Of a DNA stretch of 64,000 bases, positions 29,480 to 39,365 are shown piece after piece (position 1 is the stretch's first letter; each line of letters begins with the position of its first letter). The position numbers were made by a program, and so were the translations under genes. Source of the stretch: Colwellia ponticola. Lineage in GTDB: Bacteria > Pseudomonadota > Gammaproteobacteria > Enterobacterales > Alteromonadaceae. The notes under the pieces were generated by a model. The model was not told the DNA's origin and did no database searches. It worked only from the letters and a program-made list of their open reading frames with translations. The stretch covers positions 181,445 to 245,444 of the forward strand of contig NZ_SZVP01000004.1 in the NCBI RefSeq assembly GCF_005885605.1, written 5' to 3'.

Positions 29480-30643
29480 TTAGCTTTTATTAAAAAATAA
29501 AAAGTGATGGGGCTTAATGCTTAAGGTCACTTGTTGTTTTAAGGATAAAGCGATATCGCTGTATAAGCTCAGTTTATTAAATGCCATTGACTCGTCTGAA
29601 GTTACATCATCTAAGCTACTGAGGTAGTAGTGGTAACCTTGCTCAGTAACACTAATATAGTCAACTTGAGCATTAGCCTTCATTGCTAAATTACTATTAA
29701 CATTACTATTAGTGCTGTCGTTAATAGTGAGTAATAAATTGGCCGGTTTTACTAATAAATACACTAAGTCTGCTTGCCTATTATGACTGTTTTCTATGTC
29801 AAGTTTACCTAATAAACTCTGTGCACCCGCTAGGTTAATTTTACAAGGCAGCCAACTACCTAGCTGTAAAAAATCCGCTACTTGATAACTATTAGGTTGC
29901 TGGCAAATAATACTGGGGGCATCGAATTGCAATAATTTCCCTTGTGCCATTACCGCCATTTTATCGGCAAAAGTGAATACTTCATCTTTATTATGCGTGA
30001 CAAAAATAGCGGTCATGTTAAATTGCTTCAGCAGCAACCTTATTTCTAGCATTAACTCGTTACGAAGACGAGCATCAATATTTGAAAAGGGCTCATCAAG
30101 TAATAAGAGTTTAGGCTTGGGTGCTAATGCTCGCGCAATCGCCACTCGCTGTTGCTGCCCCCCAGAAAGCTGATGAATATAACTATCTTGGTAGTCGGTT
30201 AGTTTTAATATTGCCAGTAAATGATTAATCTGCTCTAGCTGTTCAGCTTTAGTTAATTTACTTAAGCCAAAAGCAATATTCTCTTTTACCGTTAAATGCG
30301 GAAATAGTGCATAGTCTTGGAAAATCATCCCTACTTGGCGTTGTTCAGCCGGTACATGGCGCTGGTCATCATTAAGTATTTTACCTGCAATGCTCATTTT
30401 TCCTGCGCTAGGTTGACTAAAACCAGCAATCGCGTTGAGTAAGGTCGTTTTACCACAACCGCTAGCACCAACAAGCCCTAAGATTTCGCCTTCATTTAAG
30501 GCTAAATCTAGCGCTGATAAAATAACATTATCTTGTAACTTAATAGTCAATTGCTCGATTGCTAACAAGGCTGGTGACTTGCTTACAATTGATGATTCCT
30601 CAGATAACTTGCTGAATGACTCTAGTGGTGAGAGCGCCGTCAT
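29480..30643 (-). CDS. fbpC: Iron(III) ABC transporter ATPase (FbpC/PotA type)
   Basis: A 387-residue ATPase. Walker A GASGCGKTT, signature HQLSGGQQQRVAIARAL, Walker B LLLLDEPFSNID and the switch histidine in IFVTHNKDEV are intact. The C-terminal 130 residues form a regulatory TOBE-like domain as in FbpC/PotA. Its start overlaps the permease gene by 4 bases (ATGA). It powers ferric iron import with the permease and binding protein upstream. Confidence 0.88.
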   Translation of the reverse strand: MTALSPLESFSKLSEESSIVSKSPALLAIEQLTIKLQDNVILSALDLALNEGEILGLVGASGCGKTTLLNAIAGFSQPSAGKMSIAGKILNDDQRHVPAEQRQVGMIFQDYALFPHLTVKENIAFGLSKLTKAEQLEQINHLLAILKLTDYQDSYIHQLSGGQQQRVAIARALAPKPKLLLLDEPFSNIDARLRNELMLEIRLLLKQFNMTAIFVTHNKDEVFTFADKMAVMAQGKLLQFDAPSIICQQPNSYQVADFLQLGSWLPCKINLAGAQSLLGKLDIENSHNRQADLVYLLVKPANLLLTINDSTNSNVNSNLAMKANAQVDYISVTEQGYHYYLSSLDDVTSDESMAFNKLSLYSDIALSLKQQVTLSIKPHHFLFFNKS

Positions 30644-32268
30644 AGTTGTTCCTTACTCTTATTTAGCAATACTATAGGTAATAAACCAAACAGCACAATA
30701 AGGATGGCACCTAATGCCCCTTGCTCTAACATTTCATCAGAAATAAGCTGATATATTTGGCTACTTAAGGTTTCAAAGTTAAAAGGTCGTAATAATAATA
30801 CCGCGGGGAGCTCTTTCATTGCTTCGACAAAAACTAACAACCATGCGACCAGTATCGCCGGCATTAACATCGGTAAATGTACCTTAGTTAAACTCCCTTT
30901 GAGGCTAACGCCTAAGGTAGCAGGTGCATAATCAAGCGATTGGGGTATTTGTTTTATACCACTAACAATCGTGCCATTAGCAATCGCTGAAAAACGTACG
31001 ACCAGTGCAAAAACAATAGCAAACAGCGTACCTGATAATAATAACCCTGGTGTCGTAAAACCTAAAAATTCAGCACTATCGTTAAGCCAATGATCAAGAG
31101 GTCCTAAGGTTGATAGCATCGCCATAGCAAGCACGGTTCCTGGCACTGCATAACCAAAGCTTGAGATAAGTTGGGGAAATTGGCGGTATTTATCACAATG
31201 TAAACGTTGGTATAAGCCTAGTAATAACGCGATAACAACGGCGATGGTGGCTGCCAGTACAGACACTTTTAATGAATTTATCCCTGTAGAGAGTAAAATA
31301 GATAATTGCGCCATGTCGCTATATTGCACCGCCATCATAATCAGCAAGGTTATGGGTAATAAAAACCCTAATATCACTAATGCCCAACAAAACAGGCTCG
31401 CCATCAGTTGTTGGCTTAAAGACAGTTGTATTAACGATTGCTTGGCATTAGGTCTAGCACTCTGGTGGCGAAGCCCTGCCCTACTGCGCTGCTCTGCTAA
31501 CACCACAAAGAGTACTAATAACATTAAAACACTGGCTAACGCATTAGCAGCGCCCAAATCACCATAACCTAGCCATGTATCATAAATAGCTGTTGTTAGG
31601 GTATTCACAGAAAAATATTGTACGGTGGCAAAGTCAGCTAAAGTTTCCATTAACACTAAACTAGCTGACACGGCAATAGCGGGTCTTGCCAATGGCAGTG
31701 ACACTTTAAAAAAGCTTTGTTTAGCGGTACAACCCAATAAGCGACTTGCCCGCGTTAAATTATGATCTTGCTGCTCAAAAGCGCCACGCGTTATCATATA
31801 AATATAAGGGAATAATACCAGTGCCAACATAAACGCCGCGCCCGGTAAGGTACGTATATCAAAAAACCAATAATCATTAGGCGATTGCCAATTAAACCAA
31901 GCTCTTAACGTTCGCTGTACAGGGCCGGCATAGTCAAATAAATCCGTATAAAGGTAGGCGACTAAATACGCTGGCATAGCTAAAGGTAGCAGTAAAAGCC
32001 AGCGCAGCTGCTTTCTAAAAACAATGTTAGTTTGCGTAATAATGGCTGCACTACAAACACCAAAAAACAAAGCCAACACCAGCACGCCCAGTGCAAGTAA
32101 TAGGGTGTTTTCTAGATAACTGGGCAGTACTGTTTGCCACAAATGCACAAACAGTTGCGTTGAAGCACTAACACCACCAACGAGCATAACCACCACAGGT
32201 ATTATCAATACCAATGTGATTATATAGCTAGATAACGTCCATGCTTTATTGTTATGTAGGGCAATCAC
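30640..32268 (-). CDS. fbpB: Iron(III) ABC transporter permease (FbpB type, fused dimer)
   Basis: A 542-residue protein with about 12 transmembrane helices arranged as two homologous permease halves. Each half has an ABC-coupling EAA-type loop (ASRLLGCTAKQSFFKVSLPLA and APATLGVSLKGSLTKVHLPM). This double-length form is typical of FbpB/SfuB iron permeases. It lies 10 bases after the binding-protein gene and overlaps the ATPase gene. Confidence 0.9.
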   Translation of the reverse strand: MIALHNNKAWTLSSYIITLVLIIPVVVMLVGGVSASTQLFVHLWQTVLPSYLENTLLLALGVLVLALFFGVCSAAIITQTNIVFRKQLRWLLLLPLAMPAYLVAYLYTDLFDYAGPVQRTLRAWFNWQSPNDYWFFDIRTLPGAAFMLALVLFPYIYMITRGAFEQQDHNLTRASRLLGCTAKQSFFKVSLPLARPAIAVSASLVLMETLADFATVQYFSVNTLTTAIYDTWLGYGDLGAANALASVLMLLVLFVVLAEQRSRAGLRHQSARPNAKQSLIQLSLSQQLMASLFCWALVILGFLLPITLLIMMAVQYSDMAQLSILLSTGINSLKVSVLAATIAVVIALLLGLYQRLHCDKYRQFPQLISSFGYAVPGTVLAMAMLSTLGPLDHWLNDSAEFLGFTTPGLLLSGTLFAIVFALVVRFSAIANGTIVSGIKQIPQSLDYAPATLGVSLKGSLTKVHLPMLMPAILVAWLLVFVEAMKELPAVLLLRPFNFETLSSQIYQLISDEMLEQGALGAILIVLFGLLPIVLLNKSKEQL

Positions 32269-32278
32269 AAGTCAGTCA

Positions 32279-33289
32279 TTACAAATCAAATTGAGCTTGA
32301 TCTAATAACTTCAATGCTGCTTTACGATTTTTAGCAATATCTTCTAAAGGTAGCGTATCAGCTTTATAACTCCCCCAAGATGCAACCAGTTTAGATACCG
32401 CAACACCCTCACGCACGGGGTATTCCATATTTGTTTGTGCATATAAGGCTTGTGCAGGTTCAGACACTAGAAATTCCATAAGGGCTTGGGCATTTTTTAC
32501 GTTCGGCGCATATTTAGCCATGGCAACACCTGAAATATTGATATGTGCACCACGATTATTTTGGTTAGGGAAGTTAATGTATACTTCATCAGCCCACACT
32601 TTTTGCTTTTCATCGCTGAGCATATTGCCAAAGTAGTAACTATTACCTAAAGAAATATCACACAGTTGTTGATGAATAGCCTGTACCTGACCACGATCAC
32701 TGCCCTGCGGCTTACGGGCTAAATTGTTTTTAACTTTTTTCAGCCAATCTAAAGTATAAGCTTCACCATGTTCACTAATCATAGAGGCAACTAAGGCAAC
32801 ATTGTAAGGGTGTTTACCACTGCGAGTACATACTCGTCCTTGGTATTTTTCATCCGCTAAATCTTCATAATTTAGCTCAAGCTTACCTAATCGTTTCGCT
32901 GAATATATATTACGAACCCGTGTCGTTAAGGCAAACCAAGTATTGTCTTGTGCTTGGTATTGTTTCGGGATTGCACTATTTAACACAGGAGAGTTAACTG
33001 CTTGCACCAAGCCTTTATCACGTAATTCAATTAAACGACTAATATCAGTGGTGAGTAAGATATCGGCAGGGCTGTACTTGCCCTCTCGCGCTAAACGTTC
33101 CGCCATACCATTTTTAGCGAACACCACATTAACGTTAATACCTGTTTGCTCGGTAAATTTAGTAAATAAGGGCTCAACTAGAAAAGGTTGACGATACGAA
33201 TAAACATTGACTTCGTCACTGGCATTAGCGCTAAAACCTGTCATGAAAAATAGTGAAATAAAGGCGGTAATAAATGATTTTTGCAACAT
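32279..33289 (-). CDS. fbpA: Iron(III) ABC transporter substrate-binding protein
   Basis: About 336 residues. The ATG at 33289 is chosen because it gives a normal signal peptide (MLQKSFITAFISLFFMTGFS cut after ANA); a longer frame from 33370 adds an unlikely leader and would start inside the Fur box. The mature part begins DEVNVYSYRQPFLVEPL, then ADILLTTDISRL, KHPYNVALVASMI and NNRGAHINISGVAMAKYAPN, as in FutA/FbpA ferric-binding proteins. First gene of the operon, under an upstream Fur box. Confidence 0.92.
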   Translation of the reverse strand: MLQKSFITAFISLFFMTGFSANASDEVNVYSYRQPFLVEPLFTKFTEQTGINVNVVFAKNGMAERLAREGKYSPADILLTTDISRLIELRDKGLVQAVNSPVLNSAIPKQYQAQDNTWFALTTRVRNIYSAKRLGKLELNYEDLADEKYQGRVCTRSGKHPYNVALVASMISEHGEAYTLDWLKKVKNNLARKPQGSDRGQVQAIHQQLCDISLGNSYYFGNMLSDEKQKVWADEVYINFPNQNNRGAHINISGVAMAKYAPNVKNAQALMEFLVSEPAQALYAQTNMEYPVREGVAVSKLVASWGSYKADTLPLEDIAKNRKAALKLLDQAQFDL

Positions 33290-33354
33290 AAGTGATGTCT
33301 CAATAAAATACAGTGGCAATATTGTACAAGCACCATAATCACTGTCAACATTTT

Positions 33355-33369
33355 TGAGAATAATTCTCA
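33355..33369 (-). promoter_or_regulatory. Fur box
   Basis: The 7-1-7 inverted repeat TGAGAATAATTCTCA matches the Fur consensus TGATAATNATTATCA at 13 of 15 positions. It lies 66 bases upstream of the iron-binding-protein start, consistent with repression by Fe-Fur. Confidence 0.8.
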
Positions 33370-33475
33370 TTAAGAAGTGTTAGAATTTGTTAATAACTAC
33401 TAAGCCTATACCTTAAGTGGATAACACTAAGAGATAGGCTTAGCTAAGCTATGCTTAAAACTGCCCTAACATGGC

Positions 33476-33991
33476 TTACACCATAACGGGGTTTTTAGCC
33501 TTGATAAAACTGATCGCCTCATCTGATAAACAGGCTTTAGAAATATAACTTTTACTGGCAATATCTTTACCCGTTACGCTTTTACCTAAGCTAAAGTTAA
33601 TAACAAAACCTAAATCAGTTTCCACAACAGAGGTAACATCCGCCCATAAAATACGACTATTAACATGAAAAGACTCTGTCAGAATGCCTTGCTCATCAAT
33701 AGTAAGGGTAACCTTACTATTGGAAGCCTTACTTAGCATCTGTCTAGTTACCCACCAAGGTTTATGATAATAAACACTAAGCGTTTCAAGGATACCTAGG
33801 GCAATAACAAACCAAGCCGCATAAGGATTGACGGGAGTAGCAAATAAAATAATCAAACCAAAAACCGTTAAAATATTGGCTTTAAAATAGGTTTTTTTAT
33901 TGTGCTCTAGGGTACTCGATTGCGTGTAGCATTCTGTGTAATGTGCTTTGTCTAGAGTAAAGTTGGCTGTATATGAACTAGATTGAGTCAT
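33476..33991 (-). CDS. YcxB-like membrane protein
   Basis: A 171-residue protein. Two adjacent transmembrane helices (about 37-75) separate a short N-terminal strand region from a C-terminal soluble domain with LTIDEQGILTESFHVNSRILWADVTSV and a closing SYISKACLSDEAISFI, the pattern of the YcxB-like domain. Function of this family is unknown. It lies alone between panP and the iron transporter. Confidence 0.75.
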   Translation of the reverse strand: MTQSSSYTANFTLDKAHYTECYTQSSTLEHNKKTYFKANILTVFGLIILFATPVNPYAAWFVIALGILETLSVYYHKPWWVTRQMLSKASNSKVTLTIDEQGILTESFHVNSRILWADVTSVVETDLGFVINFSLGKSVTGKDIASKSYISKACLSDEAISFIKAKNPVMV

Positions 33992-34186
33992 TAGAAGTGT
34001 AAATACCTATGTGCATTAACGTAGATTAACAAATAAAATTGTCGCTAGTTTACCAGACTATTTGCTCATTCATCAGTGGAAATTCATTTTAACGGTTAAT
34101 TCCTTATCCCGTTATGTGCTGCACCGATCTCATCAAAATAGAACAATTAAATCATTACACAAGTGCATAAAAATATTTTTTAGAAA

Positions 34187-34224
34187 ACAAAAAAGCGCAA
34201 GTTAACTTCGCTAACTTGCGCTTT
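34187..34224 (-). terminator. Terminator after panP
   Basis: A 13-bp perfect stem AAAGCGCAAGTTA / TAACTTGCGCTTT with a T run on the minus strand, 30 bases beyond the panP stop. Confidence 0.85.
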
Positions 34225-34253
34225 CAATAGATATTATTTATAGCTAATTGACT

Positions 34254-35882
34254 TTATTGTTGTAATAACTCAGGTAAAAAATTTTCACTTTCCTGAGCTA
34301 ACTGGCACTGTTGCTCTAAAATATCTTGTAGGATTGCTTTAGTGGTTAATGGATTTGCTAATACCACTCTAAAAACAATCACTTTTTCACCACCATACTT
34401 AGCAACTTCAATACGAGTACGTGACACAAAAGATTTGCCGTCTTCACGTTGACGCTTTTGAATAAACTTAGTTAACTTTCCTAATAATAAATTCACCGTT
34501 TTATTGGCTTCTTCATCTTGATTACGTGCTAAAAACGCCTGTACTGATTTAGGTGCATAACGATATGTTAATAAGCACAGTTCCGGACGAGTAATTAACT
34601 CAAAGTCTTCATGCTGATTGATAATGTCAGCAAAGTATTTTGCTTTCTCAATCGCCTGATTAATAAGCATTTCATAACCTGGTCGGCTAATAATATGTAA
34701 ACTTGCATACACCAGCATTGCCATTCCTGGACGAGAGCCTTCTAACGTATGACTACCTAAATCTTTTGAACCTTTACGTAATATATATTCTGCATGATGC
34801 TCAATCGCGCTAACAGACGCGGGGTCTTTAAAAATAACTAAACCTGCGCCCATAGGTACATACATTTGTTTGTGAGCGTCAATAGTTACTGAATCAGCTT
34901 GCTCAATACCTTTAAGTAATGAACGGTACTTATTAGACAATAAGGTTGCTCCGCCCCACGCGGCATCAACATGAAAATGACACTGGTTTTGCTGAGCTAT
35001 TGCCGCAATTTTATCCAGTGGGTCAATATTGCCCGTTTCAGTGGTACCGGCAACACCGACAATCGCCAAGACCTTAATATTTTGTGCCGCCAATTGCTGG
35101 CACTTTTCTGCCAGCTTTTGACAATCTATTTTATTATTTTCATCGGTAGGTATAGCAATAACATTTTCCTGACCTATACCGAGAATATCTGCCGATTTTT
35201 TTAATGAATAATGACCACGATCTGACACTAAAATAGCCAGGTCTTGGTAACCATAATGCTTCATGGCGCGATGCAAGCCTTCTCGCGCTACGCCTCTAAA
35301 ATCACCATCCGCTTTTAATAACTTATTGCGTGCTACCCATAACGCGGTAATGTTGGCAACAGTGCCCCCAGAACAAAAAGCGCCAAGGGAGTGCTGAGCA
35401 CTGTGCATCCAGTTTTGATAAAAGTCATCATTTTGTTGATAAACCAAATTATGCATCATACCCAAGACTTGACGCTCTAGAGGAGTAAAGGCTTTTGAGG
35501 TCTCAACTTTCACTAAGTTTTGATTTAAACCGACCATCAACTTAGACAGCGGTAAAATAAAAGACGGTAGCGCCGAGGTCATATGACCAATAAAACTAGG
35601 GCTTGAGGTATGTACAGATTGCGCAACTAATTTTTCAAGCAAGTGACGCATATGATCTGAAACAAATTCAGGTTGCTCTGGAATATGAGGATTAATAAAG
35701 TCTTGCTCAATATCCGTTAAGGCATTTTTACTGGCAACGATATGGTTATTTAAAAAACCAACCAAATTTTGTGACATCTCCTGTTCAAGACGACCTAAAG
35801 TAGAATCAGGTGCCTCTGCAACAGTAAAAATTCGATACAAAGATGCTTGTGTCGCATCAGCAATGCGTTTAGTTGCTCTCAT
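34254..35882 (-). CDS. panP: PLP-dependent aspartate 1-decarboxylase PanP
   Basis: A 542-residue group II decarboxylase. HVDAAWGG (304-311) and the cofactor lysine in TIDAHKQMYVPMGAG (Lys338) define the fold-type I PLP site, and SFIGHMTSALPSF near residue 96 is the substrate-side segment of glutamate/aspartate decarboxylases. Sequence and length fit the PanP family of Vibrio and Shewanella relatives, which makes beta-alanine for pantothenate in organisms without the pyruvoyl PanD. No panD is in the window. Single gene with its own terminator. Confidence 0.88.
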   Translation of the reverse strand: MRATKRIADATQASLYRIFTVAEAPDSTLGRLEQEMSQNLVGFLNNHIVASKNALTDIEQDFINPHIPEQPEFVSDHMRHLLEKLVAQSVHTSSPSFIGHMTSALPSFILPLSKLMVGLNQNLVKVETSKAFTPLERQVLGMMHNLVYQQNDDFYQNWMHSAQHSLGAFCSGGTVANITALWVARNKLLKADGDFRGVAREGLHRAMKHYGYQDLAILVSDRGHYSLKKSADILGIGQENVIAIPTDENNKIDCQKLAEKCQQLAAQNIKVLAIVGVAGTTETGNIDPLDKIAAIAQQNQCHFHVDAAWGGATLLSNKYRSLLKGIEQADSVTIDAHKQMYVPMGAGLVIFKDPASVSAIEHHAEYILRKGSKDLGSHTLEGSRPGMAMLVYASLHIISRPGYEMLINQAIEKAKYFADIINQHEDFELITRPELCLLTYRYAPKSVQAFLARNQDEEANKTVNLLLGKLTKFIQKRQREDGKSFVSRTRIEVAKYGGEKVIVFRVVLANPLTTKAILQDILEQQCQLAQESENFLPELLQQ

Positions 35883-36077
35883 AGTTGGTCACTTAACTGG
35901 TCGCTATTCACGCTATTTAGCCGTTTTGTCTCTGTTAGTTATTAAAAGTTCTGAGTCATAAAACGGTCTAAACAAGCGTTATAATTATTAGCAATGTAGA
36001 AAAAGAAAAAAGCACTTTAATAAAAAACATCACAAAAGTCTTGTAGTTTCGTTAATAGCGCTAACTATATTCATTAC

Positions 36078-36830
36078 TTAGGTAGGTTTTCGATGTAAAG
36101 TTAACTGCCAACAAACCTGACCACTGGCTTGATACTTTGCTTCAAACGGCGTTAGTGCTAACGAGGCATCAGTAACTGGTAACGCGTTAATTTCCCCTTG
36201 TAAGTCAACTAATTTAGCTGCTTGTTGAAACTCAGCTAAATAAATACGCCAATTACTGCGTAAAATAAGTTGCTGACCAATACGGGTCATTTGAGGGAAA
36301 ACTTCACTACCATGCCAGCGGCGTTGTAAATGCTTAGATTTAGGCCAAGGGTTAGGATACAAAATATAATGTTTGGATACCGGCCAGTTAGCCGCTTTAA
36401 CCAAGCGATAAAAATCATTTAAATCGGCACGCACTAACTGATAGTTATCTGCGGTAAAACCATTATTAGCGTCAAAACCTTCAACATTACGATTAATTCT
36501 ATGATCAGATTTATCAACGCCAATCACTAGTGCTTGTGGGTTTTGTTTAGCTAAAATACGCGTACTTTGGCCAACACCACAACACGCATCTAATATTATT
36601 TCGCCCGCAGGGTTTGCCGCTAAAAACGCGTTAACTAAAGCATCCGTTTTTTCAAAAGCTTGCTGGGTATGTTGTTGATACGGTTTTTGCGATGCATGTG
36701 TTAAGTGTCTTTGTACCACTTCATCAAGCTTTTCATGAATCCCTTCTTGATTACTAATAATCGCTTTAGAGTCACCCATGGTTATTTCTCTCTTTAAGGA
36801 CTGTTTATTTTCGGTAATAGTCTTAGTCAT
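36078..36830 (-). CDS. TrmB-like SAM-dependent methyltransferase
   Basis: A 250-residue protein. The SAM-binding loop ILDACCGVGQSTRILA and acidic VIGVDKSDHR are clear. HYILYPNPWPKSKHLQRRWH is the counterpart of the FPDPWxKxxHxxRR motif of the tRNA m7G46 methyltransferase TrmB. The rest, especially the N terminus (GIHEKLDEVVQRHL), differs from true TrmB, so it is probably a paralogue with another or an overlapping target. It begins 1 base after the ABC permease gene ends, so it is in the same transcript. Confidence 0.8.
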   Translation of the reverse strand: MTKTITENKQSLKREITMGDSKAIISNQEGIHEKLDEVVQRHLTHASQKPYQQHTQQAFEKTDALVNAFLAANPAGEIILDACCGVGQSTRILAKQNPQALVIGVDKSDHRINRNVEGFDANNGFTADNYQLVRADLNDFYRLVKAANWPVSKHYILYPNPWPKSKHLQRRWHGSEVFPQMTRIGQQLILRSNWRIYLAEFQQAAKLVDLQGEINALPVTDASLALTPFEAKYQASGQVCWQLTLHRKPT

Positions 36831-36831
36831 C

Positions 36832-37596
36832 TTAGCTTCTCAGTCCTATGCCTTTAGAAATAAGTACCATAGCCACGGTAAATAAAGTGACAATAAAAAA
36901 AGTAATCACAGCAAACGCGGAGACTAAACTAACATCAGATATACCTAAAAAACCGTATCTAAAAGCATTAACCATATAAACAATAGGATTAATTTGAGAA
37001 ACACCCTGCCAAAATTCCGGTAATAAACTAATCGAATAAAACACGCCTCCAAGGTAAGTCAACGGCGTTAAAATAAAAGTAGGTATAATCGAAATATCAT
37101 CAAAACTGCCCGCAAAAATAGCATTAATTAACCCACCTAAGGCAAAGGTTGCCGAGGTTAAGGTAACGGTCGCAATAATCACCCAAATATTATGTAGTTG
37201 AATATCAACAAACAGTAATGACACTAAGGTAACTATTAAGCCGACTAAAATGCCACGGCACATACCGCCGCCAACATAACCAGCAACAATGACCCAATTA
37301 GGCACAGGCGCCACTAACATCTCTTCAACATTGCGCTGCCATTTAGCACTAAAAAACGACGATGCCACATTCGAGTATGAGTTAGTAATAACAGCCATCA
37401 TAATAAGACCAGGGACAATAAACGACATGTAATCAACGCCGCCCATTTCACCAATACGAGAACCAATTAATGAGCCAAAAATAACAAAGTACAAACTGAT
37501 GGTTATCGCCGGTGGTACTAATGTTTGCACCCAAATACGCATAAAACGCTGTATTTCTTTGGTTAAAATACTTTTTAACGCAATAGAGTTATTCAT
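36832..37596 (-). CDS. yadH: ABC-2 type transporter permease (YadH family)
   Basis: A 254-residue permease with six transmembrane helices. The run KEIQRFMRIWVQTLVPPAIT, then LIGSRIGEMGG, VPGLIMMAVITNSYSNVASSF and TPLTYLGGVFYS closely follow E. coli YadH. It pairs with the ATPase gene directly upstream (no gap). Substrate unknown; family members are presumed exporters. Confidence 0.92.
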   Translation of the reverse strand: MNNSIALKSILTKEIQRFMRIWVQTLVPPAITISLYFVIFGSLIGSRIGEMGGVDYMSFIVPGLIMMAVITNSYSNVASSFFSAKWQRNVEEMLVAPVPNWVIVAGYVGGGMCRGILVGLIVTLVSLLFVDIQLHNIWVIIATVTLTSATFALGGLINAIFAGSFDDISIIPTFILTPLTYLGGVFYSISLLPEFWQGVSQINPIVYMVNAFRYGFLGISDVSLVSAFAVITFFIVTLFTVAMVLISKGIGLRS

Positions 37597-38589
37597 TTAA
37601 TTTGCTCCTACAACAGCACTTTGCTGCGTTGCCACAGCGGCATTCGATTTTTTATTGATCAAGCTAACAAATAAGGCCTCTAAGCGATTACTTTTATTAC
37701 GCATACTCAGTACTTCGATATTGGCAGCACTTAACTGTTTAAAAATATCATTAAGGTTTTGCGACTTATTCAAATCGACTTCTAAGGTATGATCATCAAT
37801 AACCCGGTAAGTCATTGTCGGAGATTGCGCAACAAATTGCGTTAACGTCGCTATGGTAGTGTTATCCTGTAGGTCAAAGACAAAGGTTTCGAGGTCTAAT
37901 TGAGCTAATAGCTTTTTCATACTGGTATCTTCAACAATTTCACCGCCATCAATAATGGCAATATTACGACACAAGGTTTCGGCTTCTTCTAAGTAATGTG
38001 TGGTAAGAATAATAGTAATGCCTTGCTGATTTAACTCTTGTAGAAAACTCCACATTGAGCGGCGCAGCTCTATATCAACGCCAGCGGTTGGTTCATCTAA
38101 AATTAATATTTGTGGTTCATGCATTAACGCACGGGCAATCATTAAACGACGTTTCATACCACCAGAGAGTGTACGAGCGGGTTCGTCACGCTTATCCCAT
38201 AACTCTAACTGTTTTAAATATTTTTCTGCACGTTCTAAAGCGATCTTTTTAGTGACGCCATAATAACCGGCTTGGTTCACTAAAATATGGATTAACGGTT
38301 CAAACTGGCTAAAATTGAACTCTTGTGGCACTAAGCCAATAAAGCTTTTCGCTTTTTCTAAATCAGTATCAATGTCATAGCCAAACACTTTAACTTGACC
38401 GCCCGTTTTATTGACCAGTGAAGTGATCACGCCAATAGAAGTCGATTTACCTGCACCATTAGGACCAAGCAAAGCAAAAAAGTCGCCTTGTTTTACGGTT
38501 AAATCAATGCCTTTTAACGCTTGAAAACCCCCTTTATAGGTTTTTTCCAGTGCGCTAATCTCTAGTGCGTATGTCATAGTAGCTGCCAA
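37597..38589 (-). CDS. yadG: ABC transporter ATPase (YadG family)
   Basis: A 330-residue ATPase. Walker A GPNGAGKST, signature TLSGGMKRRLMIARAL, Walker B ILILDEPTAGVD and the H-loop in LTTHYLEEAE are present; the C-terminal 90 residues are the usual accessory region of export ATPases. The start is ATG 38589 or possibly an ATG three codons downstream. First gene of a three-gene unit with the permease and the TrmB-like methyltransferase. Confidence 0.92.
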   Translation of the reverse strand: MAATMTYALEISALEKTYKGGFQALKGIDLTVKQGDFFALLGPNGAGKSTSIGVITSLVNKTGGQVKVFGYDIDTDLEKAKSFIGLVPQEFNFSQFEPLIHILVNQAGYYGVTKKIALERAEKYLKQLELWDKRDEPARTLSGGMKRRLMIARALMHEPQILILDEPTAGVDIELRRSMWSFLQELNQQGITIILTTHYLEEAETLCRNIAIIDGGEIVEDTSMKKLLAQLDLETFVFDLQDNTTIATLTQFVAQSPTMTYRVIDDHTLEVDLNKSQNLNDIFKQLSAANIEVLSMRNKSNRLEALFVSLINKKSNAAVATQQSAVVGAN

Positions 38590-38613
38590 TAAAATAAAAT
38601 GAGGGTGGAGTTT

Positions 38614-38690
38614 ATACCAATAGGACTAATTTATTAATCATTTAGCGAGAATTTTAACAAGAGTTAAATCACGACGCTTGTTATGCCATA
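38614..38690. repeat. Truncated copy of the palindromic repeat
   Basis: ATACCAATAGGACTAATTTA followed by TTTAGCGAGAATTTTAAC resembles the left arm of the element at 865-1100 (ATACCAAGTTGATTAAG, CAGCGAGCATTAAAA). No matching right arm is seen. The remainder of the 356-base gap up to 38945 holds no gene I can support. Confidence 0.35.
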
Positions 38691-38945
38691 TGGAGGCTAA
38701 GAATTAATTTTCAATAGTTTAAGGAGATATTTAGCCATTAGCTATCACATCGTTGTTTTTATTTACGCGTAGTAAAAAGTATGGGTGAGGTGAATGACTG
38801 ACTGATCAGTAACGTTCGAACTTAAAAGTTAAGGAATTGAAATTAAAAACCATTATTAGCAAGTGAGCTTAGTTGGTTTGTACTTTTATGTTACTTTTTC
38901 TTAGGTTATTTTCTATAGTCTCTTGTAAAAGGCTTGGTAAGAGCA

Positions 38946-39212
38946 CTATTTTTTGCTTTCTGGCTCTACATCTTTTTCATCAAGAAGACATAGCATTTTG
39001 ATGAAGTTCTCCGCCTCTTGTAAACTACCAAAGCGGCCGATAGCCTCTTCATCTGCATCCTCTACTTCGTAAGTAATTCTAATTGCTACGTTATTTTCAT
39101 CTAATAACTCAACTTGTAATAAGTTAAAGTTCGCTTGCACGGCAAGTTTATCGTTTGATTTTTCAGCTGATTTGTCAACAACTTGCGTTAGTAGTGTTTT
39201 TCTATTTTTCAT
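38946..39212 (-). CDS. Hypothetical small cytoplasmic protein
   Basis: An 88-residue acidic protein, not recognised. The ATG at 39212 is preferred to an ATG at 39251 because GGGAGTGGGG lies just before it. A central stretch (QVELLDENNVAIRITYEVED) looks like beta strands, followed by a helix (SLQEAENFIKMLCLL). No signal or membrane segment. Alone on the minus strand, 150 bases after another small gene. Confidence 0.6.
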   Translation of the reverse strand: MKNRKTLLTQVVDKSAEKSNDKLAVQANFNLLQVELLDENNVAIRITYEVEDADEEAIGRFGSLQEAENFIKMLCLLDEKDVEPESKK

Positions 39213-39365
39213 TACAACCCCACTCCCGTTACAAAATGGTAAAATTGGCAAAAAATGATTAAAGTTGAGTCCGTTTAAACAATTTCAACAACACTTTCAA
39301 CGATCTTCACTAACGGTATTAACTAGCTAGTACCGAATATTAACTAGCTGAAGTAACTAGAAAAA

